NCBI GenBank assembly: GCA_016708725.1
Contig: JADJFE010000032.1
Span: 186,001 to 250,000 of the forward strand
Direction of reading: 5' to 3'
DNA: 64,000 nt
Source of the DNA: Candidatus Aalborgicola bjergmarkensis
GTDB taxonomy: Bacteria; Pseudomonadota; Gammaproteobacteria; Burkholderiales; Burkholderiaceae_C
Below are positions 51,575 to 62,324 of the stretch, piece by piece; position 1 is the stretch's first letter, and every line of letters starts with the position of its first letter. The position numbers and the translations under genes are program-made. The notes beneath the pieces are model-generated. The model was not told the DNA's origin and made no database searches. It was given only the letters and a program-made list of their open reading frames with translations.

Positions 51575-52159
51575 ATGACTGAACTGAACCCTAATCCTTC
51601 CCCGCCCCATTTACCCAAATCTGACAAAAACCTGGTCTGGCTGGACTGCGAAATGACCGGACTGGACCCGGAAGTGGACCGTATCATTGAAATCGCGCTT
51701 GTTGTGACCAGCCCGAATCTTGAAACCCGTGTCGAAGGCCCGGTGCTGGTCGTCCACCAAAGCGATGCGCAGCTCGACAAAATGGACTCCTGGAACAAAA
51801 ACACCCACGGCAAGAGCGGTCTGATCGACAAGGTGAAGGCCTCCAGCCTGACCGAAGAACAGGCGCAAGAGCAGGTGCTGGCGTTTTTGCGCCAGTATGT
51901 GCCCGCGAACAAGGTGCCCTTGTGTGGCAATTCGATCAGCCAGGACCGGCGTTTTCTGGTCAAGTACATGCCCCAACTGGACGCGTTTTTTCATTACCGC
52001 AATCTGGATGTGAGTACGCTCAAGGAACTGTGCAAACGCTGGCGCCCCGAGGTCTATGCCGGGCTGACCAAACAGCGGCGCCACACGGCCCTGGCCGATG
52101 TACACGAGTCGATTGACGAACTGGAATACTACCGCACGCACTTTCTGAAGCTGACCTGA
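51575..52159 (+). CDS. orn: Oligoribonuclease
   Basis: A 194-residue DEDDh 3'-5' exonuclease that degrades two- to five-base RNAs (and pGpG from cyclic-di-GMP breakdown) to mononucleotides. The first motif is WLDCEMTGLDP with D24 and E26; GNSISQDRRFLVKYMPQLD is motif II, and HTALADVHESIDELEYYR is motif III with the catalytic His and Asp. I start at the ATG at 51575; the frame is open further upstream, but no homologous residues are there. The gene is divergent from the DUF2799 lipoprotein and 13 bases ahead of the helicase gene. Confidence 0.95.
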   Translation: MTELNPNPSPPHLPKSDKNLVWLDCEMTGLDPEVDRIIEIALVVTSPNLETRVEGPVLVVHQSDAQLDKMDSWNKNTHGKSGLIDKVKASSLTEEQAQEQVLAFLRQYVPANKVPLCGNSISQDRRFLVKYMPQLDAFFHYRNLDVSTLKELCKRWRPEVYAGLTKQRRHTALADVHESIDELEYYRTHFLKLT

Positions 52160-52172
52160 TCCCCGTAGCCCC

Positions 52173-55109
52173 ATGCGCCTTTTGACCTACCACCACCTGG
52201 ACACCCACCGCGTGAAAGCGCAGTTTGCCAAAATCCAGCAGGCTGTGGCCCGCGACGACTTCAAAAGCGCAAAAATCAAGAAGCTCCACCCGACGCCGTA
52301 CTGGCGCTTCAAACTCGACCAGACCAACCGCTTGCTGGTGCAGTTTGTGCGTTATGGTGATGAGACCGTATGTCTGGCGCTGGAGGTCATCCATAACCAC
52401 GACTATGCCAACGCGCGCTTCCTGCGTGGCGCCTTCTTGCAGTGGGACCAGATCGACATCGACAACGACGATGCTGCGGCAGTGGGTGTGGTGGATGTGG
52501 TGGAGCCGGACAAGCAGACCCCCGAGTTGCGCTACCTGCATCCACAGCGTGGCGATATTCACGTGCTGGACAAGGTGCTGAGTTTTGACGATACGCAGCA
52601 AGCGGTGTACGACACCCCGGCACCGCTGATCCTGGTGGGTTCGGCGGGCTCGGGCAAGACGGCACTTACGCTGGAGAAGCTGCGTCTGGCGCGTGGGCGG
52701 GTGCTGTACGTCACCCAGTCGGCTTTTCTGGCGCAAAGCGCGCAAGCACTCTATTTCGCGCACGGCTTTGAGGCTGACGGCCAGGAGCCAGAATTTTTGA
52801 GCTACCGCGAGTTTGTCGAAACCCTGCACGTTCCTCAAGGGCGCGAACTGGATTTTGCCGCTTTTCGGGGCTGGTACGAGCGCCACCGCAGCGCGGCCAA
52901 GCAAGCCACGGGCGGACTCGATGCCCATGCCCTGTTTGAAGAATTCCGTGGAGTCATTACCAGCCGCGCCGATGGCGTGCTCACGCGTGAGGCTTATGTA
53001 GGTCTGGGCGTGCGCCAGTCGCTGCTGGCTGCACCGCAGCGCGCCGCCGTCTACGATTTATTTGAAAAGTTCCGCGTCTGGCTTTCTGCTGCTGCTCTCT
53101 TTGATCTGAATCTGGTAGCGCAGGAGTGGCTGGCCAAGGCGAAGCCGACGTATGACTTCATGGTCATTGACGAGGTGCAAGACCTCACCAGCGTGCAACT
53201 GGCGCTGTTGCTCAAGACCCTGGCCAAACCGGGACAGTTTTTACTCTGCGGTGACTCGAACCAGATCGTTCACCCCAACTTCTTTTCCTGGAGCGCGGTC
53301 AAAACCCTGTTCTGGCAGGATGAGTCGCTGGCGCGGGCGCAAACCATCTCGGTGCTGCGCGCCAATTTCCGCAACGGACAGGCCGTCACCCTGCTGGCCA
53401 ACCGGCTGCTCAAGATCAAGCACGCGCGTTTTGGCTCCATCGACCGTGAAACCAACTTTCTGGTGCAGGCCACGGCGCAGTCGGGCGGCACGGTGCAACT
53501 CCTGGCCGACAAGGAGAGCATGCGCCGGGAACTCAACACCAAGACCCGTGGCTCGACCCAGTTTGCCGTGCTGGTGCTGCGCGACGAGGACAAGGCGGCG
53601 GTACGCCTGCAATTCCAGACCCCGCTGGTGTTTTCGGTGCACGAAGCCAAGGGATTGGAATACCCGAATGTGATTCTGGTCGATATGGTCTCCAGCCAGC
53701 GCCAAGCTTTTAATGAAATTGTCAACGGCGTGCAGCCACAAGACCTCGAAGGTGACACGCTGGAGTACAGCCGCGCGCGTGACAAGACCGACCATTCGCT
53801 GGAGCTGTACAAGTTTTACGTCAACGCCCTGTACGTGGCCATGACCCGTGCCGTGGACCAGCTGCTGCTGCTGGAGAGCGATGTCACGCACCCCTTGTTT
53901 CAACTGCTGGAACTGCGTACCGCCGAAGCCGTCAACCTGGCGCAGGCGCAGGCTTCCAGCCAGCAGGAATGGGCGGCGGAGGCGCGGCGGCTGGAACTGC
54001 AAGGCAAACAGGAGCAGGCCGATGCCATTCGGCAAAACGTGCTCAAAGTGCAAAAACCCTCCTGGCCGGTGTGGGACGAGGCAGCGGTGCAAGAACTCTT
54101 GCCCAAAGCCTTGCAACCGGGGCAAATATCCAATAAACCCCGCCAGGCGCTGCTGGACTACGCGCTGTGGCATGGGCAATCGGGCTGGATTCTGGCTTTG
54201 GCCGAGGCCAACCGTTTTGATCCTGCCGCGCAATTGTACCTAAGCGTGCTGATGATGCATTCAGAGCCGAGAACGATGCAAATGCGGCCACACGAAAGGT
54301 ACGAGCAGTACGTTGCCCGGATGAAGACACAGGTTCAGGATGCAAACAAGCAGGTGGGCCGCAAAGTGGAAGCCATCGCCGAGCGCCAGCGCCAGCCCTA
54401 TGCCGCGCGCGCTTTCAAGGAAGTGCTGCGCCAGTGTGACCAGTTTGGCGTGGACCACCGCGCCTATTTCAACGCCACGCCGCTCATGATGGCCGCGCAG
54501 TGCGGCAATGTGCCGCTGGTGGAGGCTTTGCTGGAGCGCGGCGCGGACCCGCTGGTGCGAGACCACTACGGCCACAACGCCTGGGACTATGCCCTGGAGC
54601 GTTTTCTGAACGATCCGGCGCACACCCAGCACCATCTGGACGCGCTGTTCCCGCTCCTGTCTCCCCATGCATTGGACGTGCAGGCCGATGGCCGGCTGAT
54701 TCGCCTGGAGCGGCACCAGGGTGAATACTGGATACTTGGCTTGATGCTGGTCAATTACAAAAAACTGCTCTCGCAACTGGTGCCGGGTATCAAGATCGGG
54801 AATAACCGCAAGGGATTTTCTGCCGAATACCTGATGCGCCAGACCGAACGCATGCCCACCAGCGTGCTGCGTGCCGAGCGGCACAAACGCAGCTATTTCA
54901 ACCATGTTCTGGCCCGCGCCGAGGTGCACAGCAGCTACCAGCCCAGCCGCCAGCTCTGGCTACGCACCCAGACCGGCTACTACACCTTCAACCCGGAGCT
55001 GCAACTGCGCGCGCACAGCGCTGCCGAGTGGGTGCCGTGGCGGCAATGGCTCAACCAGCCGCTGGTATCCGCTGGCTGTGACCGCAAAGCACAACCTGAA
55101 TATTTTTAG
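52173..55109 (+). CDS. RelE-like/UvrD-helicase/ankyrin fusion protein
   Basis: A 978-residue protein. Residues 1-90 resemble a RelE/YoeB-fold domain (KIQQAVARDDFKSAKIKKLH, TPYWRFKLDQTNRLLVQFV, VCLALEVIHNHDYANARFLR). The middle is an SF1A helicase: Walker A GSAGSGKT with K162, FMVIDEVQDLTSVQ with D333-E334, motif III GQFLLCGDSNQIVHP, motif IV VLRANFRN, motif V SVHEAKGLEYPNVILVD and motif VI NALYVAMTRA. Residues about 765-815 contain ankyrin-like repeats (NATPLMMAAQCGNVPLVEAL, LERGADPLVRDHYGHNAWDY). The C-terminal 160 residues are unassigned. It probably remodels or unwinds nucleic acid. A defence or toxin-linked role is possible but unproven. It lies 13 bases after orn, likely co-transcribed with it. 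Confidence 0.82.
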   Translation: MRLLTYHHLDTHRVKAQFAKIQQAVARDDFKSAKIKKLHPTPYWRFKLDQTNRLLVQFVRYGDETVCLALEVIHNHDYANARFLRGAFLQWDQIDIDNDDAAAVGVVDVVEPDKQTPELRYLHPQRGDIHVLDKVLSFDDTQQAVYDTPAPLILVGSAGSGKTALTLEKLRLARGRVLYVTQSAFLAQSAQALYFAHGFEADGQEPEFLSYREFVETLHVPQGRELDFAAFRGWYERHRSAAKQATGGLDAHALFEEFRGVITSRADGVLTREAYVGLGVRQSLLAAPQRAAVYDLFEKFRVWLSAAALFDLNLVAQEWLAKAKPTYDFMVIDEVQDLTSVQLALLLKTLAKPGQFLLCGDSNQIVHPNFFSWSAVKTLFWQDESLARAQTISVLRANFRNGQAVTLLANRLLKIKHARFGSIDRETNFLVQATAQSGGTVQLLADKESMRRELNTKTRGSTQFAVLVLRDEDKAAVRLQFQTPLVFSVHEAKGLEYPNVILVDMVSSQRQAFNEIVNGVQPQDLEGDTLEYSRARDKTDHSLELYKFYVNALYVAMTRAVDQLLLLESDVTHPLFQLLELRTAEAVNLAQAQASSQQEWAAEARRLELQGKQEQADAIRQNVLKVQKPSWPVWDEAAVQELLPKALQPGQISNKPRQALLDYALWHGQSGWILALAEANRFDPAAQLYLSVLMMHSEPRTMQMRPHERYEQYVARMKTQVQDANKQVGRKVEAIAERQRQPYAARAFKEVLRQCDQFGVDHRAYFNATPLMMAAQCGNVPLVEALLERGADPLVRDHYGHNAWDYALERFLNDPAHTQHHLDALFPLLSPHALDVQADGRLIRLERHQGEYWILGLMLVNYKKLLSQLVPGIKIGNNRKGFSAEYLMRQTERMPTSVLRAERHKRSYFNHVLARAEVHSSYQPSRQLWLRTQTGYYTFNPELQLRAHSAAEWVPWRQWLNQPLVSAGCDRKAQPEYF

Positions 55110-55132
55110 TCGTTATTTGAGTCGTTATTCAT

Positions 55133-56551
<1,419 letters not shown>

Positions 56552-56877
56552 CCTGTGGGCATTTTTCTTGTGATTTCTCTACGAATATAATAGCTGATCC
56601 CGCTTGTTGCACGCGGGTTGTAGCCAAGATGGCTCCTGCTTGCTCGTTCGGTGCACCCCCGTTCCTGGGTCGCCGCTTTGCTCGCCAGAGCATGAAACGC
56701 TCCAGCGGCCACCACTGGGCCGCGCCGCAAACCCCACGCACACAAACGCTATCCATTCAATAGCTGTCCCCGCACGTCCCACAAGCGCTACAACCATATT
56801 TGGCATCAGCCGATCAGCGCCACTGCCTTGATTTGTAACTGGCGCCGCTACGCGATCCTGCTGCTTTTGCCGGTGCG
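56552..56877. other. Intergenic region with AGCTG-type repeat ends
   Basis: No gene is seen. Two short elements of the Comamonadaceae-like type lie in the same orientation: AATAGCTGATCCCGCTTGTT near 56588 and AATAGCTGTCCCCGCACGTC near 56758. About 140 bases between them include CAGCGGCCACCACTGGGCCG. They may be the two ends of a decayed palindromic element. Confidence 0.45.
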
Positions 56878-56880
56878 GTG

Positions 56881-57177
56881 ATGGATGCGTGGGGGTGGAT
56901 GGTTGAATGGCCCGCTCTGGACATTCAGATTGGTGCAGATACGCTGTGGCTGGATGCCCAGGCGCAAAATGCGACGGATGAAAACACGCGCACCTTCGCC
57001 CAATGGCGCGCCAGACATGGCTTGTCGCTCAAGGAAGCCGGGGACGCACTGGGCATGACGACACGTACCATCAGCGCCTATGGCACCGGCGCGCGCCCGG
57101 TACCGCGCTATATCGCATTGGCCTGCAAGGGTTGGGAGGCAGAACGCGAAGCCGCTCATACAAACCATGCAGAATAA
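56881..57177 (+). CDS. Small helix-turn-helix protein
   Basis: A 98-residue protein, starting at ATG 56881 (a GTG lies one codon earlier). The first 35 residues (MDAWGWMVEWPALDIQIG) are unassigned but resemble the DUF2442 type that often precedes such domains. Residues about 40-90 form a helix-turn-helix (TFAQWRARHGLSLKEAGDAL and GMTTRTISAYGTGARPVPRY), as in Xre-type antitoxins or regulators. No toxin partner is next to it. There is no clear ribosome-binding site. It ends just before the tRNA-Ser terminator on the other strand. Confidence 0.55.
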   Translation: MDAWGWMVEWPALDIQIGADTLWLDAQAQNATDENTRTFAQWRARHGLSLKEAGDALGMTTRTISAYGTGARPVPRYIALACKGWEAEREAAHTNHAE

Positions 57178-57202
57178 AAAAAGCCCATGAAGTCATGGGC
57201 TT
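57175..57202 (-). terminator. Intrinsic terminator of tRNA-Ser
   Basis: On the minus strand AAGCCCATGA and TCATGGGCTT form a ten-base stem with a two-base loop, followed by a run of T. It lies 11 bases after the tRNA end and also closes the convergent HTH gene. Confidence 0.75.
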
Positions 57203-57213
57203 ATATGTTTTCC

Positions 57214-57303
57214 TGGCGGAGCAGGGGGGATTCGAACCCCCGGGGGATTTTACTCCCCGCACGCTTTCCAGGCGTGTGACTTAAACCACTCATCCACCGC
57301 TCC
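57214..57303 (-). tRNA. tRNA-Ser(GGA)
   Basis: A 90-base class II tRNA on the minus strand. The acceptor GGAGCGG pairs with CTGCTCC next to the encoded CCA end. The anticodon stem CACGC/GCGTG encloses CTGGAAA, giving anticodon GGA for serine UCC/UCU codons. A long variable arm (CGGGGAGTAAAATCCCC) and the T-loop GGTTCGAATCC are all present. Confidence 0.95.
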
Positions 57304-57503
57304 GAAGCGGCGCATTCTAACTGATATTGTGCGAGAAATACCCTGGTTGACTGGCCAACTGATCCGCAAAAACTGGAACAGTCAAATTATTACTGTCTGA
57401 ACCTGACAACTTCCGTGGTTTCTTGCGGATTTCCTTGAAAGCCGGGACGGTTTTTGTAGACTGCAAACTCCAAAAAGGGATTGTTATTCAAGGATTAGAA
57501 TCC

Positions 57504-57725
57504 TCGCGAGTCAGGAGAGAGCTGCCTTTGTGTGGCTGCCGCCGAAGGCGCAGGATTGCGGATTGCGGCAATTTGAACGCTCAGGCAAAAGGACTGATCA
57601 GCATATTGCAACAACCACGCGCAATATGATCCCCACTGGAGAGAGGTTGCATGCAACCCACCGAAGGAGCAAACCGTACTTATTTCGCGCGGTGAATCTC
57701 TCAGGTAAAGCGGACAGCGGGGGCA
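57504..57725 (+). promoter_or_regulatory. Tandem glycine riboswitch upstream of gcvT
   Basis: Two consecutive glycine aptamers. The first runs from GTCAGGAGAGAGCTGCC through GCCGCCGAAGGCGCA to CTCAGGCAAAAGGACTGA. The second runs from ACTGGAGAGAGGTTGC through CCACCGAAGGAGCAAACC to TCTCAGGTAAAGCGGACAG. The GGAGAGA and CTCAGGxAAAxxxAC cores are diagnostic. The pair sits 70 bases before the gcvT start. In other bacteria glycine binding turns on expression of the cleavage system when glycine is abundant. The hairpin CCTGGTGCATAGGAATTACC after it may be the switching element. Confidence 0.9.
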
Positions 57726-57794
57726 GCCTGGTGCATAGGAATTACCTGCCACTTGCACGGACCTTGGTGAATCGCCCTTTTTTTGGAGGACTTC

Positions 57795-59000
57795 GTGTCT
57801 GCTCCCACAATAGACCCCATGGACCCTATGAACCCCGTAAACCTTTCGACCACGCCGCTGCACGCCTTGCACCTCGAACTGGGCGCACGCATGGTGCCCT
57901 TTGCCGGTTATTCCATGCCCGTGCAATATCCCACCGGCCTGGTGAGCGAACACCTGCACACGCGCAGCGCTGCCGGTCTGTTTGATGTCTCGCACATGGG
58001 GCAGTTGCGTCTGCAGGGTTTTGATGCCGCTGCGGCCTTTGAGACCTTGATGCCGGTGGATGTATGCGATTTGCCCGTGGGTCAGCAACGCTACGGGTTG
58101 CTGCTCAATGACGATGGCGGCATCATCGATGATCTGATGTTCTTCAAGGAAAGCGGCGATGCGCTTTTCGTGGTCGTCAACGGTGCCTGCAAAACCGGGG
58201 ATATGGCGCACATCCAGGCGCGTATCGGACAACGCTGTCAGGTCACGCCTTTGCCCGAGATGGCGCTGCTGGCGCTACAAGGCCCACTGGCCGTGCAAGC
58301 CTTGGCCCGTCTGGCGCCGGATGTCGAAAAACTGGTATTCATGCGCGGTGGCAACTTCACGCTCACCATGCCCGATGTCGGCACGGAAAAAATACCGGCT
58401 TGCATCACACGCAGCGGCTATACCGGCGAGGACGGTTTCGAGATTTCGCTGCACCAGGACCATGCGCTTGCCCTGGCTCGCGCCCTGCTGGCACAGCCTG
58501 AAGTCAAACCCATCGGACTGGGGGCGCGCAATTCGCTACGGCTTGAAGCGGGTTTGTGCCTGTATGGCCAGGACATGGACACCGGCACCACGCCCGTGGA
58601 AGCCAGCTTGGCGTGGGCTATCTCAAAAGTACGCCGTGTCGCAGGAGCGCGCGCTGGTGGTTTTCCTGGTGCTAGTAAAATACTAGCTGCACTCGCACAA
58701 TCCACGGGCGGTATAACCCATATAGCCCAAAATGGCACAAAGAAACGGGTGGGGCTGGTTGCGCTGGAGCGTATTCCGGTGCGCGAGGGAGTCGAGTTGC
58801 AAACGCTGCAAGGTCAGCATATCGGCATGGTCACCAGCGGCTTGCTCAGTCCCAGTCTGGGCAAGCCCGTGGCCATGGGCTATGTGGAGGCAAGTCTTGC
58901 CAACTTGGGTCAGCGCGTGCAGGCCGTCGTGCGTGGCAAACCCGTTCCCATGGAAATCTGTCCCCTGCCTTTCGTCCCCCACCGTTATATCCGTGGCTGA
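57795..59000 (+). CDS. gcvT: Glycine cleavage system T protein (aminomethyltransferase)
   Basis: A 401-residue enzyme that transfers the aminomethyl carbon from GcvH to tetrahydrofolate, releasing ammonia. I choose the GTG at 57795 because GGAGG lies five bases upstream; a TTG at 57783 would overlap that site. Family motifs: ELGARMVPFAGYSMPVQYP, HTRSAAGLFDVSHMGQLRL, MALLALQGPLAVQALARLAP, SGYTGEDGFEISLH and LEAGLCLYGQDMD. Near residues 290-315 there is an unusual stretch (SKILAALAQSTGGITHIAQN) that contains a short palindromic-repeat-like sequence and is longer than I expect for this loop. The folate-binding C-terminal domain is intact. First gene of the riboswitch-controlled gcvTHP operon. 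Confidence 0.95.
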   Translation: MSAPTIDPMDPMNPVNLSTTPLHALHLELGARMVPFAGYSMPVQYPTGLVSEHLHTRSAAGLFDVSHMGQLRLQGFDAAAAFETLMPVDVCDLPVGQQRYGLLLNDDGGIIDDLMFFKESGDALFVVVNGACKTGDMAHIQARIGQRCQVTPLPEMALLALQGPLAVQALARLAPDVEKLVFMRGGNFTLTMPDVGTEKIPACITRSGYTGEDGFEISLHQDHALALARALLAQPEVKPIGLGARNSLRLEAGLCLYGQDMDTGTTPVEASLAWAISKVRRVAGARAGGFPGASKILAALAQSTGGITHIAQNGTKKRVGLVALERIPVREGVELQTLQGQHIGMVTSGLLSPSLGKPVAMGYVEASLANLGQRVQAVVRGKPVPMEICPLPFVPHRYIRG

Positions 59001-59057
59001 CGTCACCCCACACGATCACTATCTGATTCACTATCCAATTTTTACAGGAGAAAAACT

Positions 59058-59426
59058 ATGATGAAATTCACATCCGACCACGAATGGCTTGCCATCTCGG
59101 GAGGTACTGCAACCGTCGGAATCACCCATCACGCCCAGGATGCACTCGGCGATGTGGTATTTGTCGAACTGCCCGAAGTGGGTAAGGCATTTGCCACCAA
59201 GGAAGTTGCTGGCGTTGTCGAGTCGGTCAAGGCTGCCGCTGACGTGTACATGCCCATCACCGGAACCATCATCGAAGTCAACGAAGCCTTGCGCGCCACC
59301 CCGGCTTTGGCCAACAGCGACCCGTTGGGCACCGGCTGGTTTTTCAAGATCAAGATTTCCGATCCCGCAGAGATTGATGATCTGATGGACGAAGACAGCT
59401 ACACCACCCTCATCGCCAAGGCCTGA
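59058..59426 (+). CDS. gcvH: Glycine cleavage system H protein
   Basis: A 122-residue lipoyl carrier that shuttles the aminomethyl group between GcvP and GcvT. The lipoyl-accepting lysine is Lys58 in VESVKAAADVY. FTSDHEWLAISGGTATVGIT and ALGDVVFVELPEVG form the preceding half-barrel. The C-terminus LMDEDSYTTLIAKA is slightly longer than usual but normal in type. An AGGAG sequence precedes the ATG at 59058 (a second ATG follows directly). Second gene of the operon. Confidence 0.95.
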   Translation: MMKFTSDHEWLAISGGTATVGITHHAQDALGDVVFVELPEVGKAFATKEVAGVVESVKAAADVYMPITGTIIEVNEALRATPALANSDPLGTGWFFKIKISDPAEIDDLMDEDSYTTLIAKA

Positions 59427-59431
59427 TCTGT

Positions 59432-62308
59432 ATGCCCGCACACCCGAGTCTGACCGAACTTGAAAATTCCAGTGAATTCCGCCAGCGCCACATCGGCATG
59501 GACGCCGCCGATGAGCAAGGGATGCTCAAGGCCGTGGGCGTTGCTACCCGTGCGGAATTGATCGCCGGTATCGTTCCGCGTTCCATTGCCCGCAAGCAGC
59601 CCATGCAGCTTCCCGCCGCAGCCACCGAAGCGGCGGCGCTGGCCGAGCTTAAAACCCTGGCAAGCAAAAACCAGGTATTCACAAGCTATATCGGCCAGGG
59701 CTACTACGGTTGCCACACACCGGGCGTCATTTTGCGCAACATTCTGGAAAATCCGGCCTGGTATACCGCTTACACCCCCTACCAGGCCGAGATTTCCCAA
59801 GGGCGCATGGAAGCACTGGTGAATTTTCAGACCATGGTGTGCGACCTGACCGGCATGCCCATCGCCAACGCCTCCATGCTGGACGAGGCCACGGCTGCGG
59901 CTGAAGCTATGACCCTGGCGCACCGCAGTGTCAAAAGCAAAAGCTCGGTATTGCTGGTGTCGAGCGACTGCCTGCCGCAGACCATCGAGGTGCTCCAGAC
60001 GCGCGCCCAGCCGCTGGGGCTGGAAGTGCGGGTGGGTGTTCTGGCCGAGTTGCTGCAATCGGCTTCGGGCGACTATTTTGCCGTCCTGGCCCAGTATCCT
60101 GGTGTCAGCGGAATGGTTGAAGACCTGGGGGTTTTGGTGCCTCAGGTTCACGCCCAGGGCGCCGCCTTCATCGTGGCAGCCGATCTGCTGGCCTTGACAA
60201 TTCTGACTCCGCCGGGAGAGTGGGATGCGGATATCGTCGTTGGCAGCAGCCAGCGTTTTGGCATGCCGCTGTGCAATGGCGGCCCGCACGCCGCTTTTCT
60301 TGCCTGCCGCGATACATTCAAGCGCTCCATGCCGGGCCGATTGGTTGGCGTCAGCGTCGATGTGCATGGCAATCCGGCCTACCGGCTGGCCTTGCAAACC
60401 CGCGAGCAACACATCCGGCGCGAAAAAGCCACCTCCAACATCTGCACGGCGCAAGTCCTGCCCGCTGTGGTGGCCAGCATGTACGCCGTTTACCACGGCC
60501 CCGAAGGGCTGGTCCGCATCGCCAGGCGCGTGGCGCGCTTGACGGCCATCCTGGCGCAGGGTCTGCAGCGCATGGGCTATGCCACAAGCAACGCAAACGC
60601 TTTTGACACACTGACGGTAGAAACCGGGAATGCTACCGATTCAATAGCTGCCCGCGCACGGACGGCGGGCGTAAATCTGCGATTGGTATCCGAAACACGC
60701 TTAGGCATCTCGCTCGATGAAACCACCACCCGTGACGACATCGCACGGCTTTGGAGCTTCTTTGCCAAGCCGGGCCAGGCCCTGCCAGCAGTAGAAGCAT
60801 TGGAAACCAGCGCACAGTGGCTGATTCCATCCAACCTGCGCCGCACCAGCGCCTTTTTGACGCACCCGGTGTTCAACACCCACCACTCGGAAACCGGCAT
60901 GCTGCGCTACATCCGCATGCTGTCTGACAAGGACCTGGCGCTGGACCGCAGCATGATTCCGCTGGGCAGTTGCACCATGAAGCTCAACGCCACCAGCGAG
61001 ATGATTCCCATCACCTGGCCCGAGTTTGCCAACATCCACCCGTTTAGCCCTTCCGGGCAGCGCGCGGGCTATGCCGAACTCGATACGCAACTGCGCGCCT
61101 GGCTGTGCGAGGCCACCGGCTATGCCGGCATCAGCCTGCAACCCAACGCCGGCTCCCAAGGCGAATACGCCGGTTTGCTGGCGATTCGTGCCTACCACGC
61201 AAGCCAGGGCCAGAGCCACCGCACCATCTGCCTCATCCCCGCCAGCGCCCACGGCACCAACCCGGCCAGCGCGCAAATGGCTGGCCTGCAGGTGGTAGTC
61301 ACCCGCTGCGACGACAAGGGCAATGTGGACATGGCCGATCTGCAGGCCAAATGCGAACAACACGCCGCCCATCTGTCCTGCGTCATGATCACCTACCCCA
61401 GCACCCATGGCGTGTTTGAGACGCAAGTCAAGGAACTCTGCGCCCTGGTGCACCGCTTTGGTGGCCGGGTGTACGTGGACGGTGCCAACATGAATGCGCT
61501 GGTCGGCACCGCAGCCCCCGGCGAATTTGGCGGTGACGTAAGCCATTTAAATCTGCACAAGACCTTTTGCATCCCGCACGGCGGCGGCGGCCCCGGCGTC
61601 GGCCCGGTGTGCGTAGTCGAAGACCTGGTGCCTTTCCTGCCCGGCCACGTGACAGGCGGCATCCCCTCCCAGGGCGTGGGCGCCGTCAGCGCAGCGCCTT
61701 TGGGCAATGCGGCCGTGCTGCCCATCAGCTGGATGTACATCCGCATGATGGGCCCCGACGGCCTGACGCACGCCACCGAATCGGCCGTTTTAGCCGCCAA
61801 CTACATCAGTGCACGCCTGAAAGACCATTACCCCACGCTGTACGCATCCAGCAACGGCCACGTGGCGCACGAGTGCATCCTGGACTTGCGCCATTTCAAG
61901 GACAGCAGCGGCATCATGGCCGAGGACGTGGCCAAACGGCTGATGGACTACGGCTTTCACGCGCCCACGCTGTCGTTTCCGGTGCCCAACACGCTGATGG
62001 TCGAGCCAACCGAAAGCGAAACCCTGGCCGAGATCGACCGCTTCATCCACGCCATGGTCGCCATCCGTGCCGAGATTGCCAGAATCGAGTCCGGCGAGTG
62101 GCCGCGCGATGACAACCCGCTCAAAGCCGCACCACACACCGCCGCAAGCCTCATGGCCGCCGATTGGCCCCACCCCTATAGCCGCGAAACCGCCGCATTC
62201 CCGCTGGCAAGCCTCAAGCGCGTGAAATACTGGCCTTGCGTGGCCCGGGTCGATAACGTCTACGGCGACCGCAACCTGTTTTGCACGTGCCCGCCGCTGG
62301 ATGAGTGA
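59432..62308 (+). CDS. gcvP: Glycine dehydrogenase (decarboxylating), P protein
   Basis: A 958-residue PLP enzyme that decarboxylates glycine and loads the aminomethyl group on GcvH. The N-terminal half contains FRQRHIGMDAADEQGMLKAV, SYIGQGYYGCHTPGVILRN and ALVNFQTMVCDLTGMPIANA. The catalytic C-terminal half has MIPLGSCTMKLNATSEMIPI, HGTNPASAQMAGLQVVVTRC and the PLP lysine in LNLHKTFCIPHGGGGPG (Lys710). Length and motif order match single-chain bacterial GcvP. It starts five bases after gcvH and ends 16 bases before the DUF262 gene, so transcription may continue into that gene. Confidence 0.96.
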   Translation: MPAHPSLTELENSSEFRQRHIGMDAADEQGMLKAVGVATRAELIAGIVPRSIARKQPMQLPAAATEAAALAELKTLASKNQVFTSYIGQGYYGCHTPGVILRNILENPAWYTAYTPYQAEISQGRMEALVNFQTMVCDLTGMPIANASMLDEATAAAEAMTLAHRSVKSKSSVLLVSSDCLPQTIEVLQTRAQPLGLEVRVGVLAELLQSASGDYFAVLAQYPGVSGMVEDLGVLVPQVHAQGAAFIVAADLLALTILTPPGEWDADIVVGSSQRFGMPLCNGGPHAAFLACRDTFKRSMPGRLVGVSVDVHGNPAYRLALQTREQHIRREKATSNICTAQVLPAVVASMYAVYHGPEGLVRIARRVARLTAILAQGLQRMGYATSNANAFDTLTVETGNATDSIAARARTAGVNLRLVSETRLGISLDETTTRDDIARLWSFFAKPGQALPAVEALETSAQWLIPSNLRRTSAFLTHPVFNTHHSETGMLRYIRMLSDKDLALDRSMIPLGSCTMKLNATSEMIPITWPEFANIHPFSPSGQRAGYAELDTQLRAWLCEATGYAGISLQPNAGSQGEYAGLLAIRAYHASQGQSHRTICLIPASAHGTNPASAQMAGLQVVVTRCDDKGNVDMADLQAKCEQHAAHLSCVMITYPSTHGVFETQVKELCALVHRFGGRVYVDGANMNALVGTAAPGEFGGDVSHLNLHKTFCIPHGGGGPGVGPVCVVEDLVPFLPGHVTGGIPSQGVGAVSAAPLGNAAVLPISWMYIRMMGPDGLTHATESAVLAANYISARLKDHYPTLYASSNGHVAHECILDLRHFKDSSGIMAEDVAKRLMDYGFHAPTLSFPVPNTLMVEPTESETLAEIDRFIHAMVAIRAEIARIESGEWPRDDNPLKAAPHTAASLMAADWPHPYSRETAAFPLASLKRVKYWPCVARVDNVYGDRNLFCTCPPLDE

Positions 62309-62324
62309 AGCTTGAAACGTATCT

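Noticed and set aside
60636..60670. AGCTGC-type repeat arm inside gcvP
   Set aside because: AATAGCTGCCCGCGCACGG occurs there, but the encoded residues (SIAARARTAGVNLR) match the expected length and pattern of GcvP, so there is no sign of an insertion.
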